A stretch of DNA of 64,000 nt from Polysphondylium violaceum. Its lineage: Eukaryota > Evosea > Eumycetozoa > Dictyosteliales > Dictyosteliaceae. The stretch lies in contig AJWJ01000029.1 in NCBI GenBank assembly GCA_000277445.1, positions 1 to 64,000 on the forward strand, in the 5' to 3' direction. The notes beneath the pieces are model-generated. The model saw only the letters and a list, made by a program, of their open reading frames with translations. It searched no databases and was not told the origin of the DNA. Below are positions 34,793 to 47,247 of this stretch, piece by piece (the first letter of the stretch is position 1; the number at the start of each line of letters is the position of its first letter). The position numbers and the translations under genes were made by a program.

Positions 34793-36332
34793 TTTTCTAT
34801 TTTGGTGCGTTGTGCTGCTTAGAGTAGAGAGTGTAGAGTAGTGTAGTGTACTGATCAGGTGATGATGATGTAATGTGTGTGTATGTGTGTACCGGTAGTG
34901 CGGGTGGGGTTAATGTGGATACCAATTAACTAAAAAGTAGGGAAAAGAGGCAGGAAAAGGGATATTGTCTTGTATAAGCAAATGCTATATTTGTTTTGTT
35001 GTTGTTGCTATATTGTATTTAGAAAACGATAAGCTAAATGTGGATTGTGTGTGTTGATGTGATATTGCTAAACAGCAGCTATTGATCAATTCTAAATGTC
35101 AAGTGTAGAGTGAATGATGATGTTATTGAATTTTTAATTAAAATAACATTAAAATCAGTCGCGCAAACAAACTTGATTAAAAAAGAAATTAAATAATAAT
35201 AAGTGTTGTCTTAGTCGTCAATACAAGCCGATAAAACGTCCGGTCTCTTTTAAAAGGCGTGTGTGTGAGTGTGAGTGTGGGAGTGTGTTTAAAGTATTAC
35301 TGTGTGTGGTTAAGAACGCAAAGCACAGAATGAAAGGGAGCGAAAAAAATGATGATGAAGAATCGAAAAATAAAATATAAAAAAAATAAAATAAAAAAAA
35401 AAAACTTTTTTTTGATATCAAGTTTTTTAAAAATGAACGGTCAAAAAAGACGGCAAAACGGTCTCGCACCCCCTCATGCACAAGTCAAACGCAAACTATA
35501 TGAAAAATAAAAATTTTATAAATTTTTGTTTGGAAAAAGAAAAACAAATCAAAATTCATAAATCTATTTCAAAAGATTGAATCCTTTAATATAGAGAAGA
35601 TATACATAATAATAATTATTTAGCGATACGCTATTTAATTTAGATATTCTACTATCTCAACTCACCCCCACAAAAAAAAAAAAATAACACTATTTTATTA
35701 TACCTGGGTGCAAAGTGTGTGTTCAGAGGGTGTGCTTACTAGTGTATTTTTTATAAAAATTATTATGAATTTTTGCGTGGATAGTTTGTCAATTATCCAT
35801 GACACACCCTTCCCACCAATCAATAAAAATGTTACATGTATTTCTTTTTTCAACACCATTTCAAGAACACCAAGATATAATTTTTTATCAACCCAATAGG
35901 AGTTTTGGGAGTGTTGGTTTTTATGTTTTCAAATTCATGTGTTGAATATGTATTTTAATTCGCAGAAAAATGAAAAAAAAAAAAAAATCATTAATTTTGA
36001 TAGGTGGGTTTAGAGTCTTTCTAAATTTGGTCTCGATACTATCTTTATTCAGTACACTATATATTGATTGTTTTGATTGGGTGAGAGAAGGGGTGGTGAT
36101 CTTTATTACTCTATTAATATAATTAAATTACCACATTCATACTTCATTCACACACATTTATACACTTCTAGAGCTAGAGATTGATAGGGGTGGGGGTGTG
36201 CTGTGCGTGAGTTATTGATTGAGCAAGTACTGTGTGTATGGTTAGATATCATGTATTGTGAGTAAAGTCACACACACACACACACACAAACACTTTTACA
36301 CTTTAACCTCAATCAAGTATAGCTATATCAAA
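34793..36332. other. Divergent spacer, 1.5 kb
   Basis: Long spacer between divergent genes. It holds GT-rich and CA-rich tracts (for example near 35260-35310), CACCCCC and GGGTGTG elements resembling dictyostelid G-boxes (35465-35475, 35728-35735), poly-A runs and a CA microsatellite at 36269-36288. No gene is seen. Confidence 0.6.
36269..36288. repeat. CA dinucleotide microsatellite
   Basis: About ten CA units just upstream of the start codon at 36333. CA-rich tracts precede several genes here. Confidence 0.85.
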
Positions 36333-39300
36333 ATGGGTAGCTCAGTCGTTGTAAAAAATGATAATGGTGATGAACTTCACCATAAACAGCAGACTAAATC
36401 AACTTCAACAACATCATTTATCAAATACAGAACATCAAATATCAAAGTCCCTTTGTTTACCACAACTTCGTCTTTGTTTTCTCCATCATCAAATTGGAAT
36501 TTGTTTATAGAGTCTTTTGGTTTTAACACTGGTGATAGTGACAAGAGACAACAAGAACAGCAACAACAACAGTCCACATGTTCCACCTCTAATGATTCAG
36601 GAGTATTTGAATATGGTACAACTACAGATTATCAATTGATTCTATCTATTCCCTGCCCCACAATTATAAAACTATATCTGGTTGATAGGAATCATATCTT
36701 TAAATGTGTAAAAGTAAGTATCCTTTTCCCTTTTCTTGTAATTCCATCATATCTTTTTCATATCTATCCCTTACATACACGCACACCCTACTCACCCACG
36801 CACATTCACCCCCGCACCCCTACTTAAATCTTTACACCCACACACTCAAAATTAAATCAAAATCAATAATCATTTCAGATTTATTAAGTGATCTCTTATT
36901 AAATCAGAATTGATTATTTTACAATTTAAACAATACTATTTTATAACTCTGCTCTATCACATACACAACACAAATCTTTTATCCACACTTGAAGATTGAA
37001 TACAACTATTACTAACACTCACACTATTTCTACTCCTATAGACTATACAAACGGTCAAACAAGTAAAGGATATTACAGTGTTTAGGGATAATGGCAATCT
37101 CTATGTTGTTTTATTATTGTCAAATTATTCACTTTGGAGTATCAATTTATCTAATCTTTTAGAGAATTTAAATACAAGTAATCATAATGATCATAGTAGT
37201 AAAACAACAACAACAACTACCACCACCAGTAACAGTACCAATACGGTTGTTGTAGGTGAAAAAAGAAAACAAAATGATTTAACAACCGCATCATCTAGTG
37301 ATAAGAATAAAAACACTACTCAAAATATAATTGGTGCATGTGGTGGTGATATAAACTCTACAATTGTTTTAGATATCATCAAATACCCATGTTGTCTCAA
37401 TTACTATATCGATACTATAGAATGTGTTAGATATATATACTGCAATAATGATACAATAGTAGTCGATAAATCCGATAGTAATAATGGTAACAATACTTTA
37501 TTGTTTCTATTAGATTCAAATGATAATAGTGTATTCAAGGAAGCAAGGGGAAAGATTGAATCAAAATTTAATGTTATCTTTAAGAAAAAGGTAATTTGTG
37601 TAAACATCAATAACAACAAGAATGACAGTGTTGCAAGTACTATTGAATCTATAATATCAAAGCCTATTATTACAAATACAAAAATATTGAACGGTGGTAA
37701 TGAAATCAATTTAGATCAACTTGACAGTAATAGTAATAATATTCTAAGTAGTATTAGTAGTATTGGTAGTAATAGTAGTAATAATAGTATTAAAACTATT
37801 GTTCATAAATGTAATGATATTGGTAGAGAGTTTACAATATTTTATCAATTATCAACAACATCAACATTGATATCGTTTTCTAAAAATGTATACAAAATCA
37901 TCAATTACAATCAATGTTGTTATCTATTTTCAATTTCACAATCATCGTTGGTAATATATAATTTATCAGTTAGCGCCTCACCACCCATTCAATTACAGCT
38001 GTCTCATTCTGATATATCCATGTTGGACATTGTCCCATCCATTGATTTACTATTCTATCTTTCAAGAGGATCATTATATTTAATTGATTTAAATTTAATA
38101 TTAGATTCAAGCAAGTATTATATTTATATTATTTATATTTAGTTCCAATACTAATAGTATTTTAATATTTAGAAACAGTAAATTATGTAACGTCGGTGTA
38201 CTCTTTTCCAAGAGATATAGTTTATTTTAAATTTAATGAAAAGGATTTCTTTAGTATTCTATCAATCTATAGATATGACAATACATTAAGTCTGTATAGA
38301 TTTGATTCCAAACATCAACCTATTTTGGACACTGATATCAAGAATAATGAACAACAACAAGTTGTAGTCGATGTTCAAGAGAAAAAGGAATGGAGTTATT
38401 ATACAAATTTATTAAAAAATATTCAAAATACTCATAATTTAATTAATAATCAATCAAAGGTAAAGGTCAATTCAGTAATACAATATTAATATATATAAGA
38501 ATTAAATTCTAATCATTTAATGTATATGTATTTAGGAAATAAATTTAAAATTAATAGATATCAATCAAAAGATTACATTATTTAGAAAGAAACCATTTTC
38601 TAAAGAATCATCTTATCAAGGACATGGATTCACTTGTAAAATTGTACCATTATTATCACCAGTACCAAACATTGGTAATCAACAACAAAATCAATTACCT
38701 TCATTGTTTTTAAGATTTACCATATTAAATTATAGTAAGGAAAATATATTATCGGATCCTAAATTGGGCTATTGGAGTATATTGATTAGATTTACAATGT
38801 GTGATTTCCCATTCAATGTTTTAAATACCTATACTTTTCCAATTCAAAAATTATTATCAAATTCAAATTTGTAAGTATAATATTTAATATTTTATTCATC
38901 AATAGGTATTGATATTTATTATTTATTATTTTTAGAGTATTTGATATTCCAATTGAATATTATTCATATTGTAAATTTAATATCTCAGTTTTATCGTCTT
39001 ATCAAATCATTGGTACAAATGAAATTGGTAATGGTATGGTAAACTTGTTAATTCATCAACAAACCATTCACTTATTAGATTATCTTTGTTTTTCACCAAA
39101 AGCATCAACACCATCAACACTACTTGCAAATAATTCTTGTTCATCATTTAAGTTTCAAGACCATCTATCAATTAAACAAATATTTGAATCAATTGAAAAT
39201 TTCAATAGATTAAGTATACATTACAATAATTCAATTTTATCAACAAATAATAATGAAACCATCCATGAATATTCAATTCAATATTTAAATAATACTTTAA

Positions 39301-39827
39301 ATATTTTAAATATTATTTTAAATTCAAGGTAACTAATATATTTTATTGTCTATTAATTTGTTTACACATACAATTATTAACATTTTAAACTTTTTAGATT
39401 TAAAGAATTGACCGACCAAGTATTTAATAATGGCAATGGTAGTGGTGTTAGTAAAGAGGGATCTATATATTCTTTATCACCATTAAATGATTCCATTGAA
39501 TTAAAAATTTCATTAAAGGATGAATCAAAACTATTGCTACTATGGAGATGTAATTCAATTGTCAAACACTTGCTTACCCAATCACTATACCATAGATTTT
39601 CATCAGAATCCAATGATTTCCAAATCACTCTAGAAAAAGATATACCTAAAAGTATTATCATCTTTAAAGAAAAACTTAAAAATTGGACCAAATCACAACA
39701 AAATCATCCAGTTATTTTAAACTTTTTAAAATCCTGCTTGAATGAAGATTTTATAATTGATAACGCAAATTTAAATACCACAATCGATAAATTATCTGTA
39801 CAATTTGAACAATTTTCCATTCTATAA
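36333..39827 (+). CDS. 964-aa protein, possibly FANCB/FAAP100-like (Fanconi core complex)
   Basis: Six exons (36333-36713, 37042-38110, 38173-38459, 38536-38870, 38936-39328, 39398-39827) give 964 residues. Intron 2 needs a GCAAGT donor. The first half has repeated short hydrophobic strands (DITVFRDNGNLYVVLLL, YQLILSIPCPTIIKLYLV, LVIYNLSV, SLYLIDLNLIL), as in a degenerate beta-propeller. The second half is mixed alpha/beta. The C-terminal FLKSCLNEDFIIDN...TIDKLSVQF recalls the FANCB end by eye. FANCB and FAAP100 share a propeller plus helical layout, and both are divergent. This family call is weak; the gene model is well supported by frame. Asn/Ser/Thr tracts are inserted. Confidence 0.7.
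38111..38172 (+). other. GC-AG intron
   Basis: The frame is kept only if the 62-nt intron starts GCAAGT and ends TTTAG, joining TCA-A to AA-ACA. The nearby GT (38115) would shift the frame. GCAAGT is the consensus form of rare GC donors. Confidence 0.75.
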
Positions 39828-40079
39828 TATCACAAATAAAGTTTACGTAGTATATATGGAAATTCACACCTCACGAGATTCGCATTTTTTGATTGCACTT
39901 GTGGGCTTGAGATTCCAAAAAAAAAAAAAAAAATTAAATATAAAAAAAGTGCAAAGTTTAGTCGTTTTTTTTTTTTCAACTTTTCTCTGGGCCAGCCCAC
40001 TATATATTATCTATTTATAACTATAGTTACATACATATAGTCCTATATACTACATATACATATTCATATATAATACACA

Positions 40080-41395
40080 ATGCAACAAAGAGATGTATCC
40101 AAGCTTAGATGTGAAGAACATTATAAATTAGTTCGTGTTTATTGTTGTTCGTGTGATGCATATTTCTGTAGAATATGCGATACTATACGTCACAGAACTT
40201 CAGATGACGCCATGCACATCAGAGTGCCTGTCAATAAAGAGATATTAGAAGAGGATCATATCATAGGTGACGATGAAGATGATTTGTTTCCAGTGACAAC
40301 TAATCACCATCATCACCATCTAAGCAATAAAGAAAAAGAAGAAGATGATCAAATTAAATTCAATTTAAATAATGATAATAGTAAATTAGATAAAGTAGAG
40401 AAATCAGATAAAGTAGATAAAGTAGATAGTAGTAAAAACAATAGTAATAGCAGCAACAACAACAACAACAACAATAAAAATAAAAACAATATATCGTCAT
40501 CTTCTAGTGTGGCATCGTCAGCAGAGGATGTCGAAGACAGAGCTACCAATGAGATTATATTTAAAAATACATATGAAAAGTTTCAATCCAATTCTTGTGC
40601 TCTAGAGGAAGGAGAAGAAGATGATTCCCCTTGTTATGAACAAGAAAAAGAGGCATCACATATAGTTCAAGGTTTAGTCGAAGGTGTTATATTTTTAGGT
40701 ACTGGTATTGCAACTGGAATTACTGGTGTTGTTGTAAGTAGTAGTATAAAATAGCAATAGTAGTGTTGATATTAATGATTGACTATTCATAGGCTGAGCC
40801 AGTACAAGGTGTCAAAGAGGAAGGAGCCAAAGGATTCTTTAAAGGACTTGCAAAAGGTGTTTCAGGAGTAGCTTTAAATCCAATGAAAGGTGCTTCAGGA
40901 TTTTTAACAAAAACAGCAGAAGGTCTAAGAAACACTCCAAATACTATATTCACTAAAAAAGAAGATTTAGTTGAGCCTGTAAAAGAAAAAGAGGCTGCTC
41001 ATTTATTAGAAGGTCTTTATCAAGGTACCATTAGTCTTAGTAAAGGTATTTTAGATGGTGTTACAGGTGTAGTTGTAAGTAGTATAATTTAGTAAAGTCT
41101 ATATCATAGTAATATTAACATTAATAAACAACACCAACAGCTCGAACCAATCAAAGGTGTGAGAGATGAAGGTGGAGCTAAAGGATTTTTCAAGGGTGTT
41201 GGTAAAGGTTTAATGGGTGTGGTGGTCAAACCAATTTCAGGCGTCACAGATTTTATTGCTAAACCATTAGAAGGTATCGCAAATACACCTCAAACTATTA
41301 TCCAGGCCATCGATAGCAAACAACAACAACATCAACAATCACCAACACAAAATAAACAACAAGATCAAGACGATTCACTCCCACCATTATTGTAA
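40080..41395 (+). CDS. B-box zinc-finger protein with two VPS13 C-terminus-like repeats
   Basis: Exons 40080-40733, 40793-41074 and 41141-41395 give 396 residues. The N terminus is a B-box-type zinc finger (CEEHYKLVRVYCCSCDAYFC, CDTIRHRTSDDAMH). A Lys/Asn/Asp-rich linker follows, then two tandem repeats of about 85 residues. Each runs EKEAxH...G(V/I)TGVV, a phase-0 intron, then EPxxGVxxEG-AKGFFKGxxKGxxGV. This Gly-rich amphipathic motif is the one at the VPS13 C terminus (GVTGVxxKPxEGA...GGFFKGVGKGLVG), which binds membranes. The protein lacks the lipid-transfer channel. A membrane-bound adaptor role is inferred. The combination is unusual. Confidence 0.85.
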
Positions 41396-41640
41396 ATTTT
41401 AGTTTTGAATAAAAGTTAATGGTAATTTAATAGAGATAATCATTTATAGTATTTATTATTATTGTTTGTGTATTTTAGAATTAATTAAACCTATTCGAGA
41501 TCGAGATCTCTTTGGGAATTCCGCCCGACACTGGGAAATAGATTTTTATGTTTTTCATTTTTTTTATCTTCCCACTTTCGAGAATATTATAATGTTGATT
41601 CAGTTTTATTATTAATAATAATACATGTATATAGAATGTA

Positions 41641-43331
41641 ATGGAATCATATGTATTTCAAGAAAATGATAAGGATATAAAGAGTAGTGGTACTGAAATA
41701 CTCTTGGATGTATATAGTGATGACAATAGCAATAGTAATAACAGAGACAGCAAGACAATGCTAAACAAAGAAATAGAGACAACATTATCATACTACATAC
41801 TATTGTCTCATTTTATAACTCGTATGGGCGATAAAATGTGGGAGTTTATTGTACCTTTGATTTTAATTTATATATCACCAAATTCATTAATACCAACTTC
41901 GTTATATGTATGCATACATGATAGTGGATAGATTCAAGAAAAGAATCAATGAATACTAATAGTAGTAACAAAACAGGGGTTATCAATTACAATAGTTAGG
42001 ATTATACTAGGACCAACGATTGGTAATTTAGTAGATAAAAATAAAAAACTATTTGGTATGTATCGAGGTTTGTAAATAATATAACATAGTAGAAACTAAT
42101 AATGTTTCAAAAATAGTTATTAAAATAGGTATATTTGGACAAGCATTATCAATCGGCTTATCATGTATTATATTAAGTCATATATTTGTGAATTTAGAAT
42201 CTATACAAATGGAAAAGGATATTTTCTATTCAAACACCACATCGATTCATTTTATTTTATTATTGCTATTATCATCTATACATTCATTGTCTGGTCAAAT
42301 TATGGATATTTCAGTTGAGAGAGTATATATAGATATAGATATAAATAGAGTATGTGTTTGTTAAAGTTATTAATAGTAATAATTAATTATAGAAATGGGT
42401 GCCTTGTATTATTAAAAGAGATTTACTATTGCATAAAGTAAATACACAGATGAGACAAATAGATTTGGCAACCGAAGTTTTATCACCCTTTATAGCAGGC
42501 CTGATATCAAATCCTTCGGGCTCATCGTTTTTAATTGTTGGTGGATTTAATTTTCTCTCATTTGTCCCACAGTATTTCCTCTTGTATCTGGTGTATCAAA
42601 TATCGTTGAAAGAGAAATTTGATATCGATAGTGACATTGCCAGCGACCAACTGGACCACGACGACAAAAAAGAATCAAGTACCGGCGGATTTCAATTCCT
42701 TGGTGAATGGAATCCGTTGACAAACTTGGTGCAAGGTTGGTCACTGTTTTGCCAGCAAAAGGTGTTTTGGATCGTGATTGCGTATTGCCTGTTATGGCTA
42801 ACACTGCTCAGTCCCCACGACCCGGTGTTGACGGCGTACTTGTCGCTGCATCAATTCAGCTTTACCCAATTGAGCGTGTTTCGGGGCATCGGCGCCATCG
42901 CGGGGCTTGTGTCGACATTCTCGTTCCGGTATCTGCTGGAATGGAACGACAATGTGTTGGAGAGGACGTGCTTGTACTATATCGGCGAAGAGGGCCTGAT
43001 GCTCTTCCTCGCCGGACTGGTGTTTGGCAGCATTGACCAATTCCGCTCGTCTCGGTATCTGTTTATGACATTCATTGTGCTCTCGCGACTGGGTCTATAC
43101 GGCTTCGAGGTGTGCTCCTGCTCGCTGGTGCAGCGGGGTGTCGACGACAAGATCAGGGGTATTGTGAGCGGCGTGGAGTCATCCCTGACGTCGTTGGCGT
43201 CGCTGTCTGTGTTTATTGTAACGATCGTGATGGGCGATCCAAACTCCTTTTATATCTTGGTGTGGTTGTCAATTTTATTTATAAACGTTGGTGTCATTCT
43301 AACCTTTTATTATTACCAGAAACTCAAATGA
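41641..43331 (+). CDS. Ferroportin-like iron exporter (SLC40A family)
   Basis: Exons 41641-41907, 41977-42055, 42117-42322 and 42393-43331 give 496 residues with about ten hydrophobic helices. TM1 begins YYILLSHFITRMGDKMWEFI, and SVERKWVPCII with NTQMRQIDLATEVLSPFIAG corresponds to the ferroportin signature (ER-W-V..., N-x-x-M-R-x-I-D-L-x-x-x-x-x-x-P). Ferroportins export ferrous iron across plasma or vesicle membranes, and in phagocytic amoebae they also drain iron from phagosomes. A second in-frame donor at 42350 would add nine residues before the conserved Trp. From about 42690 to 43250 the coding GC content is far above that of exons 1-3. Confidence 0.85.
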
Positions 43332-44384
43332 CAATAATAAATATGGAAGTATACTACAATTTGTATTGTATATGTACTCAATCAGGTGTGTGTGTGAATA
43401 TGGGGTGGGTGAATGTGGATAGAATAGGGGTGTGGTGCGATAAAAATACACACACACTATTGATCAAATAAAGTTACGAAAAGTAAATTGGCCTCTCATT
43501 ACCATTTATATTTTTCTTGATTAAACTCTTCAAACCAATGGGGTAATATTCAATAAAAAAGAATAATATGTATGAAATCCCAAAATAGGATTATTCACAT
43601 ATATCATAATGTTGATGTGAAAATAAGTTCTGTAATTTGATCAATGGGGGTATAACAATGTTGAGAGTGTGGTGGGGGTTGTTTTTAAAAATTGTCTCAC
43701 CCCCCCTTCTCATCGAATCATGAGATTTATTACGGTTTTTTTTTTTTTTTTTGTATTTTTTTCAAACACACAATTTTTTTTTTTTTTTTTACCCCCACCA
43801 CCCACACTCACAAAAACCAGTGAATCAAATATTTTGAGGTTGGAAATTGTTCATTTGTACTTATAAGCACAGATATATACATATACATATACACACACAC
43901 CACACACACCAATTCCACCAAACCCACATCACCTATTCATTACTATATAAACTACCATACTCACTTACACACACAAATAAAAAAACCAATCAGTAGTTGT
44001 AGCAGTTGTCGTTGAAGTAGTGTGCACATACACATACATATCGCTATTGTTGTTTAGTTGTGTGAAATAAAAGAAAAAGATTGATTGTGTGTTGTGCAGT
44101 CTATCTTCTTCTCTCACCTCACTCACCCTCTTGTGTTTTTCTTTTTTTTTTTTTTATTAACAAAAGAAATTCTATCACTAGTGCAGCAATCTTCTATTAG
44201 TCGTTGTCGGTGATACATACCACCCCCTGCATCCCTGTTTTTTTAAATATCACCAAACAACAACAAACAAACAATAAACATAAAGCACGCACACAAAGAA
44301 ATCAAAGATAAAAATAGAAATAGTTTATAGTAGTATAGAGTATAGAGTAATAGGAATAGTAATACAAGAATCATTATCATTAAA
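43332..44384. other. Intergenic spacer with homopolymer and CA-rich tracts
   Basis: Spacer downstream of the ferroportin gene. It holds a C7 run near 43700, two long poly-T runs (about 43738-43755 and 43774-43790) and CA-rich sequence (43890-43912). The last 300 bp is a pyrimidine-rich leader for the next gene. No further gene is seen. Confidence 0.6.
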
Positions 44385-46983
44385 ATGAGTAATAAGACTA
44401 CTACTACCACTACTACCACGACAGCAAATATATCACCATCAAAATTATCGAGTTCACCATCACCTACCTTTAAAAACATACCAAACAGTCTTCATCATCA
44501 GCATCTCAGAGATACAATGCACATCGATAGCGAGGAAGAAACATTTAGTAGCACAACTAGCTTTGATAGCGACGAAGAGAAGCCAGATGATAAATTTAAA
44601 CAGATGAGGCTCAGAAAGAATGACAGTATCTCGAGATTTAGATCAAAGAACCTAGTCAAAGGATTCAACCAAAGAAATAAAGGGACTGACGATAACACTT
44701 CAAACGATGTAGACGACGACGAAGAGGAAGAAGAAGAAGAAGAGTATAGTAGAAACTCTAAACAAATCAATGAACACCAACTCACTCCTCCCCCTGTACG
44801 ATTATCAGAGACTGCATCAAATATGATGAGTACTCATTCACCAAACGGCGATTCATCATCCTCTTCCACACCCTCACCCATACTATCATCCTATCACGGC
44901 ACACCACCACCTACACCACCACTATCGGCAGCATCAACAGCCAACAACGCATCCACAACCACTACTACAACGACAACAACAACCTCATCAACTACACCAA
45001 CAACCAATACATGTAATAATAGCAATGCATCTGTACCATCTATTGTTGTTCCACCATCAAGTATTCAAGAGAATAACAAGAAAAACAATAAACAAATTAT
45101 AGATTCCGACGATGAAGAGTTTGGCTACGACGATAATATAAAGTTTTGTCTTGTTAGAAAAAGAAGTCCTAGTGCAGATCTCTTAAAACCAATTAATAAT
45201 CCAATACCAAAAAGACCAGTTCTTCAAGTTGATCCATCACAAGAGTTGATTTATATTTCATTGATCGCCTTGCGTACCTCTCTTAGAATTGGTTCTGAAC
45301 CCGTTAGTATTTTAACTCAAAGTCAATTTGAACATGTAAAAAAATATAAAGTTTCAATGTATGTATATCTAGTATAGCTTTATAAATCTATTTCTATAGA
45401 GATATTAACTCTCCATTTCATAGTTCTGAAAAAAGATCAGTTATCAAAGATTTTTCTCCAAATGTTTTTAATATTTTAAGAAACAGATTAAATATAGATC
45501 AAACAGAATTCCTTGTATGTTTTTACTATTATTACATTGTACACAATTATATAGATTATAGATTATTAATATAATAACAATATATAGAAATCTTGGTCAT
45601 CTTTTTTAACAAATGATGAAAAGAAAAAATCAATCTCTTCCGATAATTTTACTATCTATTCTACTGATAAAAAATATATTATGAAAACAATTTCAAAATC
45701 AGATTCTGTTAAATTTAGAAAATTATTACCACACTATTATAATGTTTGTATTATTATTATTATCCCTATACTACATCTTATCAATATATATATTAATATC
45801 TCATCATCTATTAGTATATAATTTATAATCCAAATTCATATTTAGAAAAGTATTTAGGATTATTTAGAGTTGGTAATAAATCAAGTCATAGTTATGTTGT
45901 AATTTTAGTTAATGTACAATGTCATTGTAATAATAGTAATGAATCCTTTCTTTATGTATGTATTATTGGTTATTATTGCTATTATGATTATTATAAATAT
46001 TAATTTCCTCTATAGAATGGACTAGCTAAAGAACCAATTAAAACTGTTAATAGAAATAACAGTACTCATAATGTTAATAATAGTCACTCGAATCAAAAAC
46101 AACAGCAACAACAACAACAACAACAACAAAAGAAAATTAAATCAATTAATATTGAAAAAAATATTAAAGCAAATATATTTAGACAAATTGAAAAAGATAC
46201 TACAGTATGTATAGATAGATGGATAATAGATATTTATAAATATAGTAGGAGTAATATACTAATACAGTATAATAGTTTTTATGTAGTCAAGAAATTGCAG
46301 ATTATAGCCTTATTGTAAATTGTGGACAAGTCAAAAAAGAAACATTGGCAAATGAAAGTAATTTATTAAATAGTGTAGATTTTAATCTTTCAATTTCAAC
46401 TAGTACATCACCAAATGGATCAGACGTTGGTTCACCAAGATATCATTCAGAGCCAATTAAATTAATTCCCAGACTTTTATACTTTATTGAAGATGTAGAA
46501 AACGTAACAAAATCAAATAATCTTAAAATATCAAAATCATTAAAGAAATCATTTTCAACTCTTCCCAGATCATGGTCTCTTGAAGATATTCGTGAGGATG
46601 CTTCATCTGTTAGTTCCTCCTCACCCAATCAATCTCCAAAACTAATTCACTCGAATCCAAATATTCCAAACAGTAGACCATCATCACCCATTAGTCATGG
46701 TGCTTCTTTTAATAATAATTATAATAACAGTAATAACAATAACACTGGAAACAATAACTTTGGAATGAGATATCAAGGCGGTCATTTATCACAAGGTGCG
46801 GAATCTTCTGATAATCACCATGAAATCTATTTTATTGGTATTGTTGATTTTGTCTCTTCTTCTCAAAAAGTTAAAGATAACAAAAAGAAAATCACTAGTA
46901 TTGCAAAGATTCCTCAATCCATTGGTGCAAACTCTAATCAATATTTGAAAAGATTTTTAGTAAATATTAAAGAAATATTTTAA
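44385..46983 (+). CDS. Phosphatidylinositol-phosphate kinase-like protein, probable pseudokinase
   Basis: Six exons (44385-45358, 45424-45514, 45588-45743, 45815-45955, 46016-46204, 46276-46983) give 752 residues. A 270-residue Ser/Thr/Asp-rich extension precedes a PIP-kinase fold: FSPNVFNILRNRLNIDQTEF, STDKKYIMKTISKSD (the ATP-binding Lys kept), FRKLLPHYYNYIIYNPNS, YLGLFRV, IADYSLIV (for MDYSL), EIYFIGIVDF and the C-terminal YLKRFLVNI. The glycine loop (SSDNFTIY) has no Gly, and the catalytic DLKGS is replaced by a LYNGLAKEP-like stretch. It may bind phosphoinositides or scaffold other PIP kinases rather than phosphorylate. A misplaced splice could hide DLKGS. Confidence 0.82.
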
Positions 46984-47247
46984 GGTAATAATAATAATTG
47001 ATTTTATATTACAAAGATGTAATAATGAATAAAATAAAATAGTTAGTTTCAAAAGCAGATAAACAAAATAATTATATTCTTTCTTGATATGTAAAAATAT
47101 TTATAGTTCTTAGACATTATTTTTGTTCCAAATTTTTACGACAGGAAATCCAGATAAATTAGATTTATCATCTTAAATTTAACAATGTATACTTCAATGT
47201 TTAACTATCCTTTTCTATTTAAATTTTTTCTTTTATTAATTAGTTGA

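Noticed and set aside
35218-35481. 87-codon reverse frame upstream of the ALAS gene
   Set aside because: Phe/Ser-rich product of poly-A/T and GT tracts inside a promoter region; no codon bias or homology.
41490-41545. GC-richer patch (around GAATTCCGCCCGACACTGGG) tested as a tRNA or small RNA
   Set aside because: No acceptor stem, A/B box or known class could be assembled; too short and isolated to claim.
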